Source: Rhizobiales bacterium 62-17 (GTDB lineage: Bacteria; Pseudomonadota; Alphaproteobacteria; Rhizobiales; Beijerinckiaceae). Taken from it: a stretch of 64,000 nucleotides of DNA. The position numbers and the translations under genes are program-made. Shown here piece after piece: positions 1 through 7,806 of the stretch; within the stretch, counting starts at the first letter, position 1; the number at the start of each line of letters is the position of its first letter. The notes beneath the pieces were generated by a model, which worked only from the letters and a program-made list of their open reading frames with translations, was not told the origin of the DNA and ran no database searches. Where the stretch lies: contig MKVW01000006.1 of the NCBI GenBank assembly GCA_001898965.1, positions 236,882-300,881 on the forward strand, read 5' to 3'.

Positions 1-1
1 A

Positions 2-1000
2 GAATTGGGTGTCAATCCGCAGGTAGGGAATGAGCGGCGCGATACCGCCGAGGTGATGACGGAAGCGCTTTCTGTTCTAGCCAACCGTATCGCTAAGAAT
101 CAGGAAGCTTCGGCTCGTCCCCAATCGGCCGGAGAAAGCAAGAGACTTGCGGACGAACGAGACGAGCTTTGGAAGCTGATACGCTCGAAGTTCGGCGATG
201 AAACGCTTGGAATAATGAAAAAAGGCGGAGGGGCTGCTGCTTGGGAGCAAGCCAGGAAAGAAGGAACGTCTCGTCGGCCATCAGAAACAGAAGCGGACAG
301 GGAGCAGAACGCCCGTGTCAGCGCAGCGGCGGCGAAATTGCAGCAACAATTAGGTGCGTTCGCTGACGCATCGCAGAGATTTGCCATAACGATCGCAGAC
401 AATCTTCTGCCGCCGATTATCTCTGTTGTTGATAAAGTAACGTCGCTGGCCAGGGCAGTAGGTCTCCTTCCGAAATCTGCCGAGGAATTGCAATCGGAAC
501 AGGACGCTCGCAACGCCAAACAGCAACAGCTTGAGCGCCTGGATGGGATGGGCGCTGAGTATTCGGGTACGATCGAGGCTGCTCGACGGCTTCGCGGGTC
601 GGCAGAAGTAGGGGCGGCTGAAGCAGGTCCTGTAGCTAATCTTGCAGACGTGATTGCAAGACGAAAGAACGACATCAATCGGCATAGCGACCCGAATACT
701 CGTGCCCGGCTTGAAGGGCAGCTCTCGGGATTGTACCAGAGCCTGAAGGCGGCGATCGATGCTTTTCTTAAAGTCCGTCCTGACACTGTCCAAAGCTTGA
801 GCCAGGATACACTAGGTAAGAGAGCCGACGTTACAAATAGCGATTTTGCCAACGACCAGCGCACGATACATATCTCTGTGACGGCTAATTTAAACGAAAA
901 GGATATCGCGGCTGTCGTGCAGCGCGCAGTAGTTTCAAGCCAGGCCAGTATTCCCAAAGGATGGATGGTGGCTACTCTTGGCAATGTTGCGTCAGCATAG
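2..1000 (+). CDS. Phage tail tape-measure-like protein, C-terminal part (5' end outside window)
   Basis: The reading frame is already open at the first base, so at least 333 codons are visible and the true start lies upstream. The visible part is rich in Ala, Gln, Glu and Arg, is predicted largely helical, and has a hydrophobic stretch (about residues 140-156 counted from the TTG at position 5). It ends in a short Val-rich tail (ITVSVTANLN-like, near residue 295) of the kind seen at the C-terminus of tape measures. A tape measure sets tail length and is the expected gene just before the Dit-like, plug and hub genes found downstream. Base composition is more AT-rich than in the baseplate genes. 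No catalytic motif was recognised. The call rests mainly on position and composition; another tail protein is possible. Confidence 0.55.
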   Translation, partial: ELGVNPQVGNERRDTAEVMTEALSVLANRIAKNQEASARPQSAGESKRLADERDELWKLIRSKFGDETLGIMKKGGGAAAWEQARKEGTSRRPSETEADREQNARVSAAAAKLQQQLGAFADASQRFAITIADNLLPPIISVVDKVTSLARAVGLLPKSAEELQSEQDARNAKQQQLERLDGMGAEYSGTIEAARRLRGSAEVGAAEAGPVANLADVIARRKNDINRHSDPNTRARLEGQLSGLYQSLKAAIDAFLKVRPDTVQSLSQDTLGKRADVTNSDFANDQRTIHISVTANLNEKDIAAVVQRAVVSSQASIPKGWMVATLGNVASA

Positions 1001-1090
1001 CCATCTACGCCATATGTTTTAGTTGCGAATTTTCTTTCCTTTTCGATATTGCCGCGATTATTCTTGGATGCTCGAATATGAGGAGCGGAC

Positions 1091-1591
1091 ATGCGCGGGT
1101 TGATGTGGGGCGTTTCTATCGCAGCGATGGCTTTCAATGGAGTGTCTCAGGCGCAACAATCCTTGCCCAAGGAGGAACTGAGAGTACTGGCAGGCACAAT
1201 GAAAGCGGCGTCGACGTTCTCATGGGGACAGATGCATAGTTTAACAAGTTGCTTAAAGCAGCCCGCAGAGGTGGACAGGATTGTCTGTCTTAAGCGGGAG
1301 ATTGGTGCCGAGAAAGCCAAATTCGATTCGATGATGGATGGCGTTGAGAGAATAAGGCCGTTGCAATTGTCTAAGTCGAAGCTGATCAAAGGTGCTGCTG
1401 AAGCCGTACTGGTTATTGCCGATGACGTCGTGCTTATTCGGGATCTTCTGGAGATATGCTCTCGGAAGCTGGTCGCGAGGGATCAGCTAACCTGCCTGAG
1501 CGAGGTTGACGATATTCAAGGCTCTGCCGTAATTGGTACCCTGCGCATGGCAGATCCTGTCCTGACTATGCTGCAATCTCTAACAGAATGA
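1091..1591 (+). CDS. Exported hypothetical protein inside the tail gene cluster
   Basis: 166 residues. The start is supported by AGGAG five bases before the ATG. Residues 1-22 look like a Sec signal peptide (MRGLMWGVSIAAMAF..., likely cut after SQA), so the mature protein should be periplasmic. It has several cysteines (in SCLKQ, VCLKR, ICSRK, TCLSE), spaced as if two pairs could form disulfides. No family was recognised. The gene sits between the tape measure and the Dit-like gene, where structural tail genes are normally tightly packed. Its codon use is more AT-rich than the baseplate genes. That makes it a candidate 'moron' (an accessory lysogenic gene), for example for envelope modification or superinfection exclusion, but this is inference only. 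Confidence 0.6.
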   Translation: MRGLMWGVSIAAMAFNGVSQAQQSLPKEELRVLAGTMKAASTFSWGQMHSLTSCLKQPAEVDRIVCLKREIGAEKAKFDSMMDGVERIRPLQLSKSKLIKGAAEAVLVIADDVVLIRDLLEICSRKLVARDQLTCLSEVDDIQGSAVIGTLRMADPVLTMLQSLTE

Positions 1592-1708
1592 TGGTTGCAG
1601 AAGCAGATTGAAGCGGTCCGCATCTAGCCACTGCCATCGGCTCTGTTTGTTGCTTTCCCCGCCGCCATTGCGGCGCCCGAGTGATTATTTGATCCATAAG
1701 AGGTTTCC

Positions 1709-2227
1709 ATGCCCTGCGTCATCTTGCGTGACATTGGCGGCGTCGTGGTCGATGTCGTGTTGAAAGAGAGCATCGAAGCGGCCATGGAAGTGCCGGAACA
1801 TCCGGTCGAGAGCGGTGCCAAGATCGCCGATCATGCCTGGCGGACGCCGACTTCGGCGAGCCTGGAATGTGTCAGTCTCGACGTGATGGGCACCTATGAA
1901 GCCCTCTTTGCCGTGATGAAAGAGGCCGAGCCGTTCTCTATCGTCACCGGCTTCACCGTTCTCGACAATATGCTGATCGAAAAGCTGGCGCCCGAGCGCG
2001 AGCCGACCACGGGGCAGGTCCTCAAGTTCACCTGTTCCTTGAAGGAGGTGATCCGCGTTTCCTCGCAACGGACCCAGGCAAGCGGTGGTGGCAGCAAACG
2101 CAGCGGCACCTCAGGGCCTGGCAGCGATCCGCGTGGTCAGCGCCAAAACAATCGTGGCCAGGTGCAGGCGCTGGATATGACCAGCGCGTCGCAGGCAGGC
2201 GCTGGTCCCCCGCGCGCCTTCACCTGA
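1709..2227 (+). CDS. Dit-like / baseplate-proximal tail protein
   Basis: 172 residues, with AAGAGG a few bases before the ATG. The first ~115 residues look like a compact beta-rich domain (CVILRDIGGVVVDVVLKES, then EHPVESGAKIADH and LEFTCSLKEV-like strands), resembling the N-terminal domain of Dit-like phage tail proteins that join the tail tube to the baseplate. The last ~55 residues are Gly, Ser, Gln and Arg rich and probably disordered. The gene follows the tape measure region and comes before the plug, hub and spike genes, which is the usual order in small myophages of the Pam3 type. The family assignment is from pattern recognition; the position makes a baseplate role likely. Confidence 0.6.
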   Translation: MPCVILRDIGGVVVDVVLKESIEAAMEVPEHPVESGAKIADHAWRTPTSASLECVSLDVMGTYEALFAVMKEAEPFSIVTGFTVLDNMLIEKLAPEREPTTGQVLKFTCSLKEVIRVSSQRTQASGGGSKRSGTSGPGSDPRGQRQNNRGQVQALDMTSASQAGAGPPRAFT

Positions 2228-2247
2228 TTGAACATCAGAAAGGGTTC

Positions 2248-2553
2248 ATGGTGAGCAGCTACGAGATACCAATCATTGATGTTCCCTACCAACGCCTGAA
2301 AACCTTCCTCAACGGCGTCGACGTGGCGCTGTCGTTGAACTGGAACGACTGGCTCGGCCGCTGGTCGCTCGATGTCGAGATCGACGATGAAACCCGCGTT
2401 GCTGGTCTGCGCTTGGTGCCGGGCACCGATCTGGTGGCCGGCTTCAATCTTGGCATCGGCCGGCTCGTGCTGGTCGATTGGGCGGGGCGGGGCGGTAATC
2501 CTGGTCGGGCGGATCTGCCCTCGGGCACCTTCCGTTTAATTTCGATGGCGTAG
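2248..2553 (+). CDS. Baseplate plug protein (Pam3 gp18 / DUF6983-like)
   Basis: 101 residues, preceded by AAAGGG at a suitable distance. The pattern (IPIIDVPYQRLKTFLNGVDV..., then a W-x-x-x-x-W-SLDVEI segment, LRLVPGTDL and a C-terminal LPSGTFRLI) fits the small all-beta plug family found between Dit-like and hub genes in minimal myophages. The protein is expected to close the bottom of the tail tube or line its lumen above the hub. Downstream comes an unusual long hairpin rather than direct coupling to the hub gene. Confidence 0.65.
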   Translation: MVSSYEIPIIDVPYQRLKTFLNGVDVALSLNWNDWLGRWSLDVEIDDETRVAGLRLVPGTDLVAGFNLGIGRLVLVDWAGRGGNPGRADLPSGTFRLISMA

Positions 2554-2577
2554 CGGCGGGCTGGCCGGCTGTTGCAG

Positions 2578-2637
2578 GGGCTTTAGCGTCATCCCCGCTC
2601 AGCCGCTGCGCGGCCGTCGGGGATGACACTAAAGCCC
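2578..2637. repeat. Long hairpin / REP-like palindrome between plug and hub genes
   Basis: Two 20-base arms (2578-2597 and 2618-2637) are complementary except at one position (C2587 against A2628). They enclose a 20-base loop that itself contains a small GCCGC/GCGGC stem. The 3' arm is followed only by TTTC, so it is a poor intrinsic terminator on the + strand. Its core (GTCATCCCCG...CGGGGATGAC) looks like a dispersed intergenic palindrome. An alternative in-frame TTG start for the hub gene (2623) lies within the hairpin and was rejected for that reason. Confidence 0.7.
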
Positions 2638-2691
2638 TTTCAACGATCTGCTAGGGAACATCGCCCGCCTTTCCCACTAACGCGGGGTCTT

Positions 2692-3576
2692 ATGCTCAAA
2701 TGGAAACGCAAGGTGCGCCTGACGATCTCGGGCGCCGGCGGTGGCGGCGTGTTCGAAGGCTCGCAGGCGCCGGACGATGGCTTCAAGATCGATTTTAGCG
2801 TCAAGAAAACCTTAGGGTCAAAGCAGAACAGCGGCACGGTGACGATCTGGAATCTGACCAAATCGAACCGCGAGAAACTGGGCGAGGAATTCAAGAAACT
2901 CACCCTTGAAGTCGGCTACGAGGATGGAGGCATGGCCGTTCTGGTGGAGGCCGACATTCGCGATGTCGAGCACGAGAAATCCTCGCCCGACATTTCCTCG
3001 CAGATCTCCTTCGGCGACGGTGACAAGGGCGTGAACAAGGGCGCCGTGTCGAAAACCTTCCCCAAGGGCACTAAGCCCAAGGAGGTCATCCAGCACGTGG
3101 TCCAGCAGATGCCCGGCGTTGAACTGGGCAAGACCAAGGGGCTCGACGATCTGCCGCCTTATAAGCGGCCGGTCTCCGTCTATGGCTGGGCCTTCCGCGC
3201 GCTCGACGGCGTCGGCCGCGAGCAGAAGCTCTATTGGAATATCGACAAGGGCAAGGTGAACATCGTCAAGAACGACGAGCACCTGGGCCAATGCGCTGTG
3301 ATCTCGAAAGAGACCGGCATGATCGGCGTGCCGCAAGAGACCGACAAGGGCGTGAAGGTGAAAGCCCTGATCGAGCCCGACGTGGCGCCGGGCTTCATGA
3401 TCAAGGTGGAAAGCAATTTCCTCGACCTGTCGTCCGGCCGCGACAAGCGTCAGTCCGATGCGGGCGGCGGCGAATTCCGCGTTAACGCGGTGACCTTCAC
3501 CGGTTCGACCCGGGGCGAGGAGTTTTACATGGAAATCGAAGGCAACCGGGTGCAGGGCGGCAAGGTGGTCAAGTAA
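2692..3576 (+). CDS. Baseplate hub protein (gp27/gpD-like)
   Basis: 294 residues from ATG 2692; the frame is open further upstream but only through the hairpin at 2578-2637, so the ATG is preferred. Features: an N-terminal beta domain (KVRLTISGAGGGG..., then GFKIDFSVKKTLGSKQNSGTV and VTIWNLT), a middle segment with FPKGTKPKEVIQHVV typical of hub LysM-like or swapped regions, and a C-terminal beta domain. The opening 'IDFSV.KT......GTVTIWNL' is characteristic of phage hub proteins that form the trimeric (gp27)3-like torus holding the spike. It overlaps the spike gene by one base (TAATG), so hub and spike are translationally coupled. Confidence 0.7.
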   Translation: MLKWKRKVRLTISGAGGGGVFEGSQAPDDGFKIDFSVKKTLGSKQNSGTVTIWNLTKSNREKLGEEFKKLTLEVGYEDGGMAVLVEADIRDVEHEKSSPDISSQISFGDGDKGVNKGAVSKTFPKGTKPKEVIQHVVQQMPGVELGKTKGLDDLPPYKRPVSVYGWAFRALDGVGREQKLYWNIDKGKVNIVKNDEHLGQCAVISKETGMIGVPQETDKGVKVKALIEPDVAPGFMIKVESNFLDLSSGRDKRQSDAGGGEFRVNAVTFTGSTRGEEFYMEIEGNRVQGGKVVK

Positions 3577-4220
3577 TGGCAGGCTATCAGGGAACCGGCA
3601 CGCGCTTCGACGAGCATGAAAGCCTCGGTGCGATGATCGAGGCGGAGCGGCGCGAACACAATGGGCCGATGCTAGGCAAGGTCGTCGCTTATGATGCGAA
3701 ACGGCAGAAGGCGACCATTCAGCCTCTGCTGTCGCAGAGTTTCGACGGCGTGAAACTGCGCGCGCCGGAATTGCAGGAAGTGCCCGTGCAGGTGCCCCGC
3801 GCCGGCGGCCTCGTCTTGCACAAACCGCTGAAAGCCGGCGACGAGGTGATGTTGCATTTCGCCGGCCGCTCCATGGACGCCGCCTGGGACGATGGCAGCG
3901 ATGTTGATCGCCATCCGGGCCGTATGTCCGATCTGTCCGATGCTTATGCGGTGCCGACATCCACCTCCAAGTCAAAGGAGATGGAGAACCTGCCCGCTGA
4001 TCGCCTGCACATCGGGACCGAGGACGGGCAATCGGGCTTTCAGATGAAGGATGACGGTTCGTTCGACATCAAGAAGGGTGGCGACACGTTCCTCTCGATC
4101 TTCGTCGATTTCTTGAAAGCCTATAAGGACCATAAGCACGGTGGCGTGCCGATGGATCCACCGGATATCGAGAGGGCCAACCAGCTCCTCCAGCGGGCTC
4201 AAGCCATGAAGGCCTCCTGA
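3576..4220 (+). CDS. Baseplate central spike protein (gpV / Gp138-like)
   Basis: 214 residues; its ATG overlaps the hub stop codon by one base. Residues about 25-110 form an OB-fold-like region (GKVVAYDAKRQKATIQPL..., VPRAGGLVLHKPLKAGDEVMLHFAGRSMD) matching the N-terminal domain of gpV/Gp138-type spikes. After that come a HIGTEDGQSGFQMKDDGSFDI repeat-like beta segment and a short C-terminal tail with DHKHGG, a possible metal site at the tip. The trimer is expected to be the membrane-piercing needle beneath the hub. Its place between hub and gp25-like gene is canonical. Confidence 0.75.
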   Translation: MAGYQGTGTRFDEHESLGAMIEAERREHNGPMLGKVVAYDAKRQKATIQPLLSQSFDGVKLRAPELQEVPVQVPRAGGLVLHKPLKAGDEVMLHFAGRSMDAAWDDGSDVDRHPGRMSDLSDAYAVPTSTSKSKEMENLPADRLHIGTEDGQSGFQMKDDGSFDIKKGGDTFLSIFVDFLKAYKDHKHGGVPMDPPDIERANQLLQRAQAMKAS

Positions 4221-4221
4221 T

Positions 4222-4584
4222 ATGCAGCGCATCGGCATCGCCATGATCCCGCATAACGATATCGGGCTCGACGCCTCGGGCAATCTCGCAATGGTGCATA
4301 ACACTGAGGCCGTGGCCCAGCACGCGCGCCAGCGGCTGATGTTCTATAAAGGCGAATATTTTCTCGACACCAATGTGGGTGTCGATTGGCTCGGCATGGT
4401 TTTGGGGCAGCAGCCCAGCGCCATTGTGATCGCTGAAGCCATGGCCAAGAAAGCCATTCTCGACACGCCGGGTGTAACCGGCATTCTCGAACTGCAAGCC
4501 GATTTCGATCGGCTCAGCCGTGGCGCTTTCTTGCGCCGCTGCCTGATCGAGACCGAATACGACGATACCTCCATTCCGCTCTGA
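4222..4584 (+). CDS. Baseplate wedge protein (gp25 / gpW-like)
   Basis: 120 residues, starting two bases after the spike stop codon. It contains the typical gp25-like pattern: an opening strand, then AVAQHARQRLMFYKGEYFLDTNVGVDW, then a helical AEAMAKKAILDTPGVTGI segment and terminal strands. Members sit at the periphery of the hub and initiate sheath assembly in contractile tails. The presence of this gene and gpJ makes the tail contractile (myovirus-type) rather than siphovirus-type. Confidence 0.8.
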   Translation: MQRIGIAMIPHNDIGLDASGNLAMVHNTEAVAQHARQRLMFYKGEYFLDTNVGVDWLGMVLGQQPSAIVIAEAMAKKAILDTPGVTGILELQADFDRLSRGAFLRRCLIETEYDDTSIPL

Positions 4585-4590
4585 GGTTCC

Positions 4591-5499
4591 ATGACCACCT
4601 ATGGCGTGACACCCGCCGGCTTCGTCAGGAAGCCCCTGGCGGCGATCCTTGACGACCTCGAAACGCGCGCCGCTTCGCCCGATGTGTTCGGTCCCGGCGT
4701 CATCCAGACACCTGAAAGCCCACTGGGTTTGCTCAATGCTCATCTGGCCTCGATCGCGGCCACAGCCTGGGAAATCGCCGAAGCGACCTATCAGAGCCTC
4801 GATCCGAGCCAGGCCGAAGGCGCGCGGCTCGACATGCTGGCCAAGCTGCGCATCCTGGCTCGTGCTAGCGGCGAACAGGATGACACGCTCCGGACGGATA
4901 TGCTCAACGCCGGCCGGGCCAATATCGACATTTCTGACCTGGTGCGGGCTGTCAGAAACACACCGGGGGTGGTCTGGTCACAGGTGTGGGTGAACGACAC
5001 GGCCTATGTCGACGCCAACGGACAGGACTCGCATTCCATCTCCATCGCGGCTATCGGCGGCGGCGATGATGCCCTGGCGGCAATCTTCCGCGCCTATGTG
5101 GCGCCGGGGATCAGCTCGCATGGCAATCATCCCGTGCAGACCGTCGTCGACGGCTTCTGTCAGACGTTCCGCCTGATGCGGCCGACCGAGTTGCGCCTGG
5201 GGCTCGATTTGGACATCAGGACCGGTATCGATCGCAACGGCTGCTCGCCGCCGTCCAATGCTCAGATCGCGCAATCGCTGGCCGATTATTTCGCCAGCGC
5301 CGACCGGCCGGCGAACGGGGTCGATATCACGATTTCGCTGCTCAACCTGATCGTCGCCCGTCTGTTCGGCAATATCGAGATCGTGTCGGCTCGGGTGACT
5401 TTCCCCGACCTCGGCACTGACGTGGCGCTGCCGTACGCGGTGGCCTTCGATCAGATCGCCACCATTGCCGTCGGCGATATCGTTCTCTCGCGGGTCTGA
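4591..5499 (+). CDS. Baseplate J-like protein (gpJ / gp6-like)
   Basis: 302 residues with GAGG five bases before the ATG. Hallmarks: an N-terminal YGVTPAGFVRKPLAAILDDLE, then TPESPLGLLNAHLASIAATAWEIAEATYQSLDP and EGARLDMLAKLRILAR, which is the signature 'not all at once, but A-x-L-D-x-L-A-x' region of gpJ proteins. A central domain follows with RAVRNTPGVVWSQVWVND. These proteins dimerise to form the wedge ring connecting gp25 to gpI and the fibres. Position between the gp25-like and gpI-like genes agrees. Confidence 0.85.
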   Translation: MTTYGVTPAGFVRKPLAAILDDLETRAASPDVFGPGVIQTPESPLGLLNAHLASIAATAWEIAEATYQSLDPSQAEGARLDMLAKLRILARASGEQDDTLRTDMLNAGRANIDISDLVRAVRNTPGVVWSQVWVNDTAYVDANGQDSHSISIAAIGGGDDALAAIFRAYVAPGISSHGNHPVQTVVDGFCQTFRLMRPTELRLGLDLDIRTGIDRNGCSPPSNAQIAQSLADYFASADRPANGVDITISLLNLIVARLFGNIEIVSARVTFPDLGTDVALPYAVAFDQIATIAVGDIVLSRV

Positions 5500-5502
5500 T
5501 CC

Positions 5503-6636
5503 ATGATCCAGGCGCGCTACGCCTATGGCGAGGACCTCCGGTTCTCAGCGACCATCGATCTGCCCTATGGCTATCTCTGGCGTGCTGTCGCCACGCTGCG
5601 CGACGAGGCCGGCGCCGTCGTGGGGCCACTCGACTGCGCGGTGATCGGCGTTGAGCCGGCGGAGATCGTCGTTTCGGCGGCGCCGGCGGCGGTCGCGACC
5701 TGGCCCCGGCCGTCGCCCAGCGGAGAACGGACGTTCTATTTCGACTATCAGGTCTATGACGCCGGCGGCGACACCGTGATGTCGTCTGAGACCGTCGCGC
5801 TGACGGTGGAGTTCAACACCACCTTCGTCGGCGATATCGTCTTGCGTGAGTTCCAGAACATCCCGACCGAGTACCGGGAAGCGGCAAAGCTACTCAGTTA
5901 CATGCGTGGCGTGCTGGTTGAGGTTGAGGCGGCGGCGCAAGCCACGGCGCGCATTCCGACATTCTTCGATCTGGATACCGCTGTTGGCGATCAGCTCACG
6001 ATCATCGGCAAGTGGCTGGGATTCCCGCGGTGCCACTGCATCTGCATTCCAAATCCCGTCTTCGGCTTCGATTGCGGCGGGCCGGATGCCTTTCCAGGCC
6101 GGATCGTCGGTTTCTGCGAAGGCGGGAACTGGCTCGGCTGCGATGGCGGCCGCCTCAACGAATATTGCATCGCCGATGATGAGGTCTATCGTGGCTTCCT
6201 GAAGGCTAGGCGCTATCAGATGCTCGGCCTCGTCGATCGCGAGAGCCTGATAGCGGCGCTCCGATACGTATGGGGCCCGCGCGCCTACGTGGTGCAGGCC
6301 GATCGTGGCCGCGTTGTCGTCGCGTCGGGCCGCCCGCTCGATGTCGACGAGATCGCCCGCAATCAGATCCTCGCGCGCATTCTTCCGGTGGCGCCAGGCA
6401 TCTGGCTCGGCTTCTGGATCGATCAGCGTCCGATCTTCGGTTTCGGTGAGGGCTGGGCCGGCATGTGTGATCCACCCGACAGCCCGACGAGGGTTTTCGG
6501 CTTCGATTGTGGCGGTGACTACGCCTACGACGTCACTGGCTTTTGCGAGCCCGGGAGCACCTGGGCCAATTGTGTTCCGCCGGCCGCTGGCCGGGGCGTC
6601 TGGCTCTGCCCAGACGATGCCAAAGCAACCTGCTGA
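5503..6636 (+). CDS. DUF2612/gpI-like baseplate protein with an extra N-terminal domain and Cys-rich repeats
   Basis: 377 residues, four bases after gpJ. Residues about 1-108 form a beta domain that is clearly related to the free-standing protein at 7472-7804 (shared FDY-x-x-YD and GDTV-SSETV motifs). Residues about 112-305 match the DUF2612/gpI type (REFQNIPTEYREAAKLLSYM, DLDTAVGDQLTIIGKWLG, DDEVYRGFLKAR). Inserted at 187-213 and repeated at 332-357 is a motif FGFDCGG-x(n)-GFCE-x-G-x-x-W-x-x-C, with three further cysteines at 177, 179 and 181. The protein probably links the wedge to the fibres. Such cysteine density is odd for a baseplate protein. Confidence 0.7.
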   Translation: MIQARYAYGEDLRFSATIDLPYGYLWRAVATLRDEAGAVVGPLDCAVIGVEPAEIVVSAAPAAVATWPRPSPSGERTFYFDYQVYDAGGDTVMSSETVALTVEFNTTFVGDIVLREFQNIPTEYREAAKLLSYMRGVLVEVEAAAQATARIPTFFDLDTAVGDQLTIIGKWLGFPRCHCICIPNPVFGFDCGGPDAFPGRIVGFCEGGNWLGCDGGRLNEYCIADDEVYRGFLKARRYQMLGLVDRESLIAALRYVWGPRAYVVQADRGRVVVASGRPLDVDEIARNQILARILPVAPGIWLGFWIDQRPIFGFGEGWAGMCDPPDSPTRVFGFDCGGDYAYDVTGFCEPGSTWANCVPPAAGRGVWLCPDDAKATC

Positions 6637-6647
6637 AGGATATTGAG

Positions 6648-7472
6648 ATGAAGCTACCCATTAATCCGTGGGCCTTTGCACCCTCGACCCAGCGTCGGGA
6701 CCCGACCAGCACGGAAATTGCCAATGGATTTCCTTGTGGCCCTGCTGATCTCCAGCTCTTCAACGAGCTGATGTATCGCAGCTCACTTTCGGCCAAGGAG
6801 ATAGCCACCGTCATTGCGGGCGAAGGGATCACGCTCGATGAGACGAAGCACAACCAGCTTCAGCTAGCGATGTTCAAGATTGTGCAGCGATACAACGGCT
6901 CCCTGGGTCTCCACGTCAACGTGGCAGGCAACGATGCCAATGATGGCCTCACGCCTGCGACGGCCCTGCAGACGATCAATGAGGCACTCGTCCGCTCGCT
7001 GGGGTACAAGCAATCGACCATTGTGCTCGGGTCGGATATCACGATCACCGAGGCGCCGATTCCCGTAAATGGCACCAGAATCTCCTTCAACGGTCCCGGT
7101 GTTCAACGGAACATCACTTTTGCTTCCTCGTCATGGACGACCGATCCCGATGGAACAAAGCGGACGTTAGGGTTCCTTGGGGCATACGATCTGAATTTCG
7201 ATCGCATCAACATCATCAATAACGTCACGGAATCCGGACTGACTGCCGTATGTCTTGGATCCGGCGGGTTCGTCTCATTCACGAACGTCAATTACTATGT
7301 TGCTTCGCCTAGCGTGCGGCCCATGTTCTGGGGCGGGAATCTTACCGGCATTACCTCCAACAATCTGAATTTCGGCAATACCGATGCCGCCGGCCGGTTT
7401 CTCGTTAACGTTCCAGCCGGCGGCGATCCAAACACGATCTGGCCGTGGAGAAGCAACCGGACGTCGATGTGA
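6648..7472 (+). CDS. Tail fibre / receptor-binding protein with beta-helix-like repeat
   Basis: 274 residues from ATG 6648; GAAGGA lies about eight bases upstream, and the longer frame to 6543 overlaps the preceding gene. Residues 1-80 (MKLPINPWAFAPSTQ..., then LSAKEIATVIAGEGITLDE) look like a baseplate-attachment domain. From residue 90 the segment LHVNVAGNDANDGLTPATA, followed by TIVLGSDITIT-like strands, is the entry motif of right-handed beta-helix fibres and tailspikes. The protein is short for a tailspike and ends abruptly with no recognisable C-terminal chaperone or trimerisation domain. Its stop overlaps the next start (TGATG). Confidence 0.6.
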   Translation: MKLPINPWAFAPSTQRRDPTSTEIANGFPCGPADLQLFNELMYRSSLSAKEIATVIAGEGITLDETKHNQLQLAMFKIVQRYNGSLGLHVNVAGNDANDGLTPATALQTINEALVRSLGYKQSTIVLGSDITITEAPIPVNGTRISFNGPGVQRNITFASSSWTTDPDGTKRTLGFLGAYDLNFDRINIINNVTESGLTAVCLGSGGFVSFTNVNYYVASPSVRPMFWGGNLTGITSNNLNFGNTDAAGRFLVNVPAGGDPNTIWPWRSNRTSM

Positions 7473-7804
7473 TGCAGACCGTCCGCTTCAAGGCTGGCGA
7501 CACCTTATCTTTCGTAGGGCAGGTGAATGTCGCCGATGGCGTCCAGTGGGCCGGGCGCGGCAAAATCCGCAAAAGCGATGGCACTCAGGTTGCCGATCTC
7601 GACGTCTCCCTCACGGGCGACCTGCAAAAGTGGGTGGTGATCGAGAAGGCAGCGAGTGAAACGGCCTTCTGGCCGAACCCCGCGACGCCCGGTGCCTCCG
7701 TCGAGCTGTTCTTTGACTACGAGCTGTACGATCCGCTCGGCGACACGGTGTTGTCGTCCGAAACCGTCCGCGTGATCGTCGAATATGACCCGACAAGAGG
7801 ATAA
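7472..7804 (+). CDS. Small tail protein, paralogue of the N-terminal domain of the DUF2612 protein
   Basis: 110 residues. An in-frame GTG exists at 7445, but the ATG at 7472 overlaps the upstream stop (TGATG) and makes the N-terminus align with residue 1 of the protein at 5503-6636 (MQTVRFKAGDTLSF against MIQARYAYGEDLRF). Further shared patterns are WPNP/WPRP and FFDYELYDPLGDTV against YFDYQVYDAGGDTV, then SSETV. It is presumably an all-beta adapter or capping domain of the baseplate-fibre junction. The function is inferred only from the paralogy and from its place between two fibre genes. Confidence 0.65.
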   Translation: MQTVRFKAGDTLSFVGQVNVADGVQWAGRGKIRKSDGTQVADLDVSLTGDLQKWVVIEKAASETAFWPNPATPGASVELFFDYELYDPLGDTVLSSETVRVIVEYDPTRG

Positions 7805-7806
7805 CG

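Noticed and set aside
100..1137. Long - strand open frame opposite the tape measure region
   Set aside because: No ribosome site and no family pattern; it mirrors the codon structure of the + strand gene.
2818..3975. 385-codon - strand open frame across hub and spike genes
   Set aside because: High-GC shadow frame: it crosses two coupled + strand genes with clear families.
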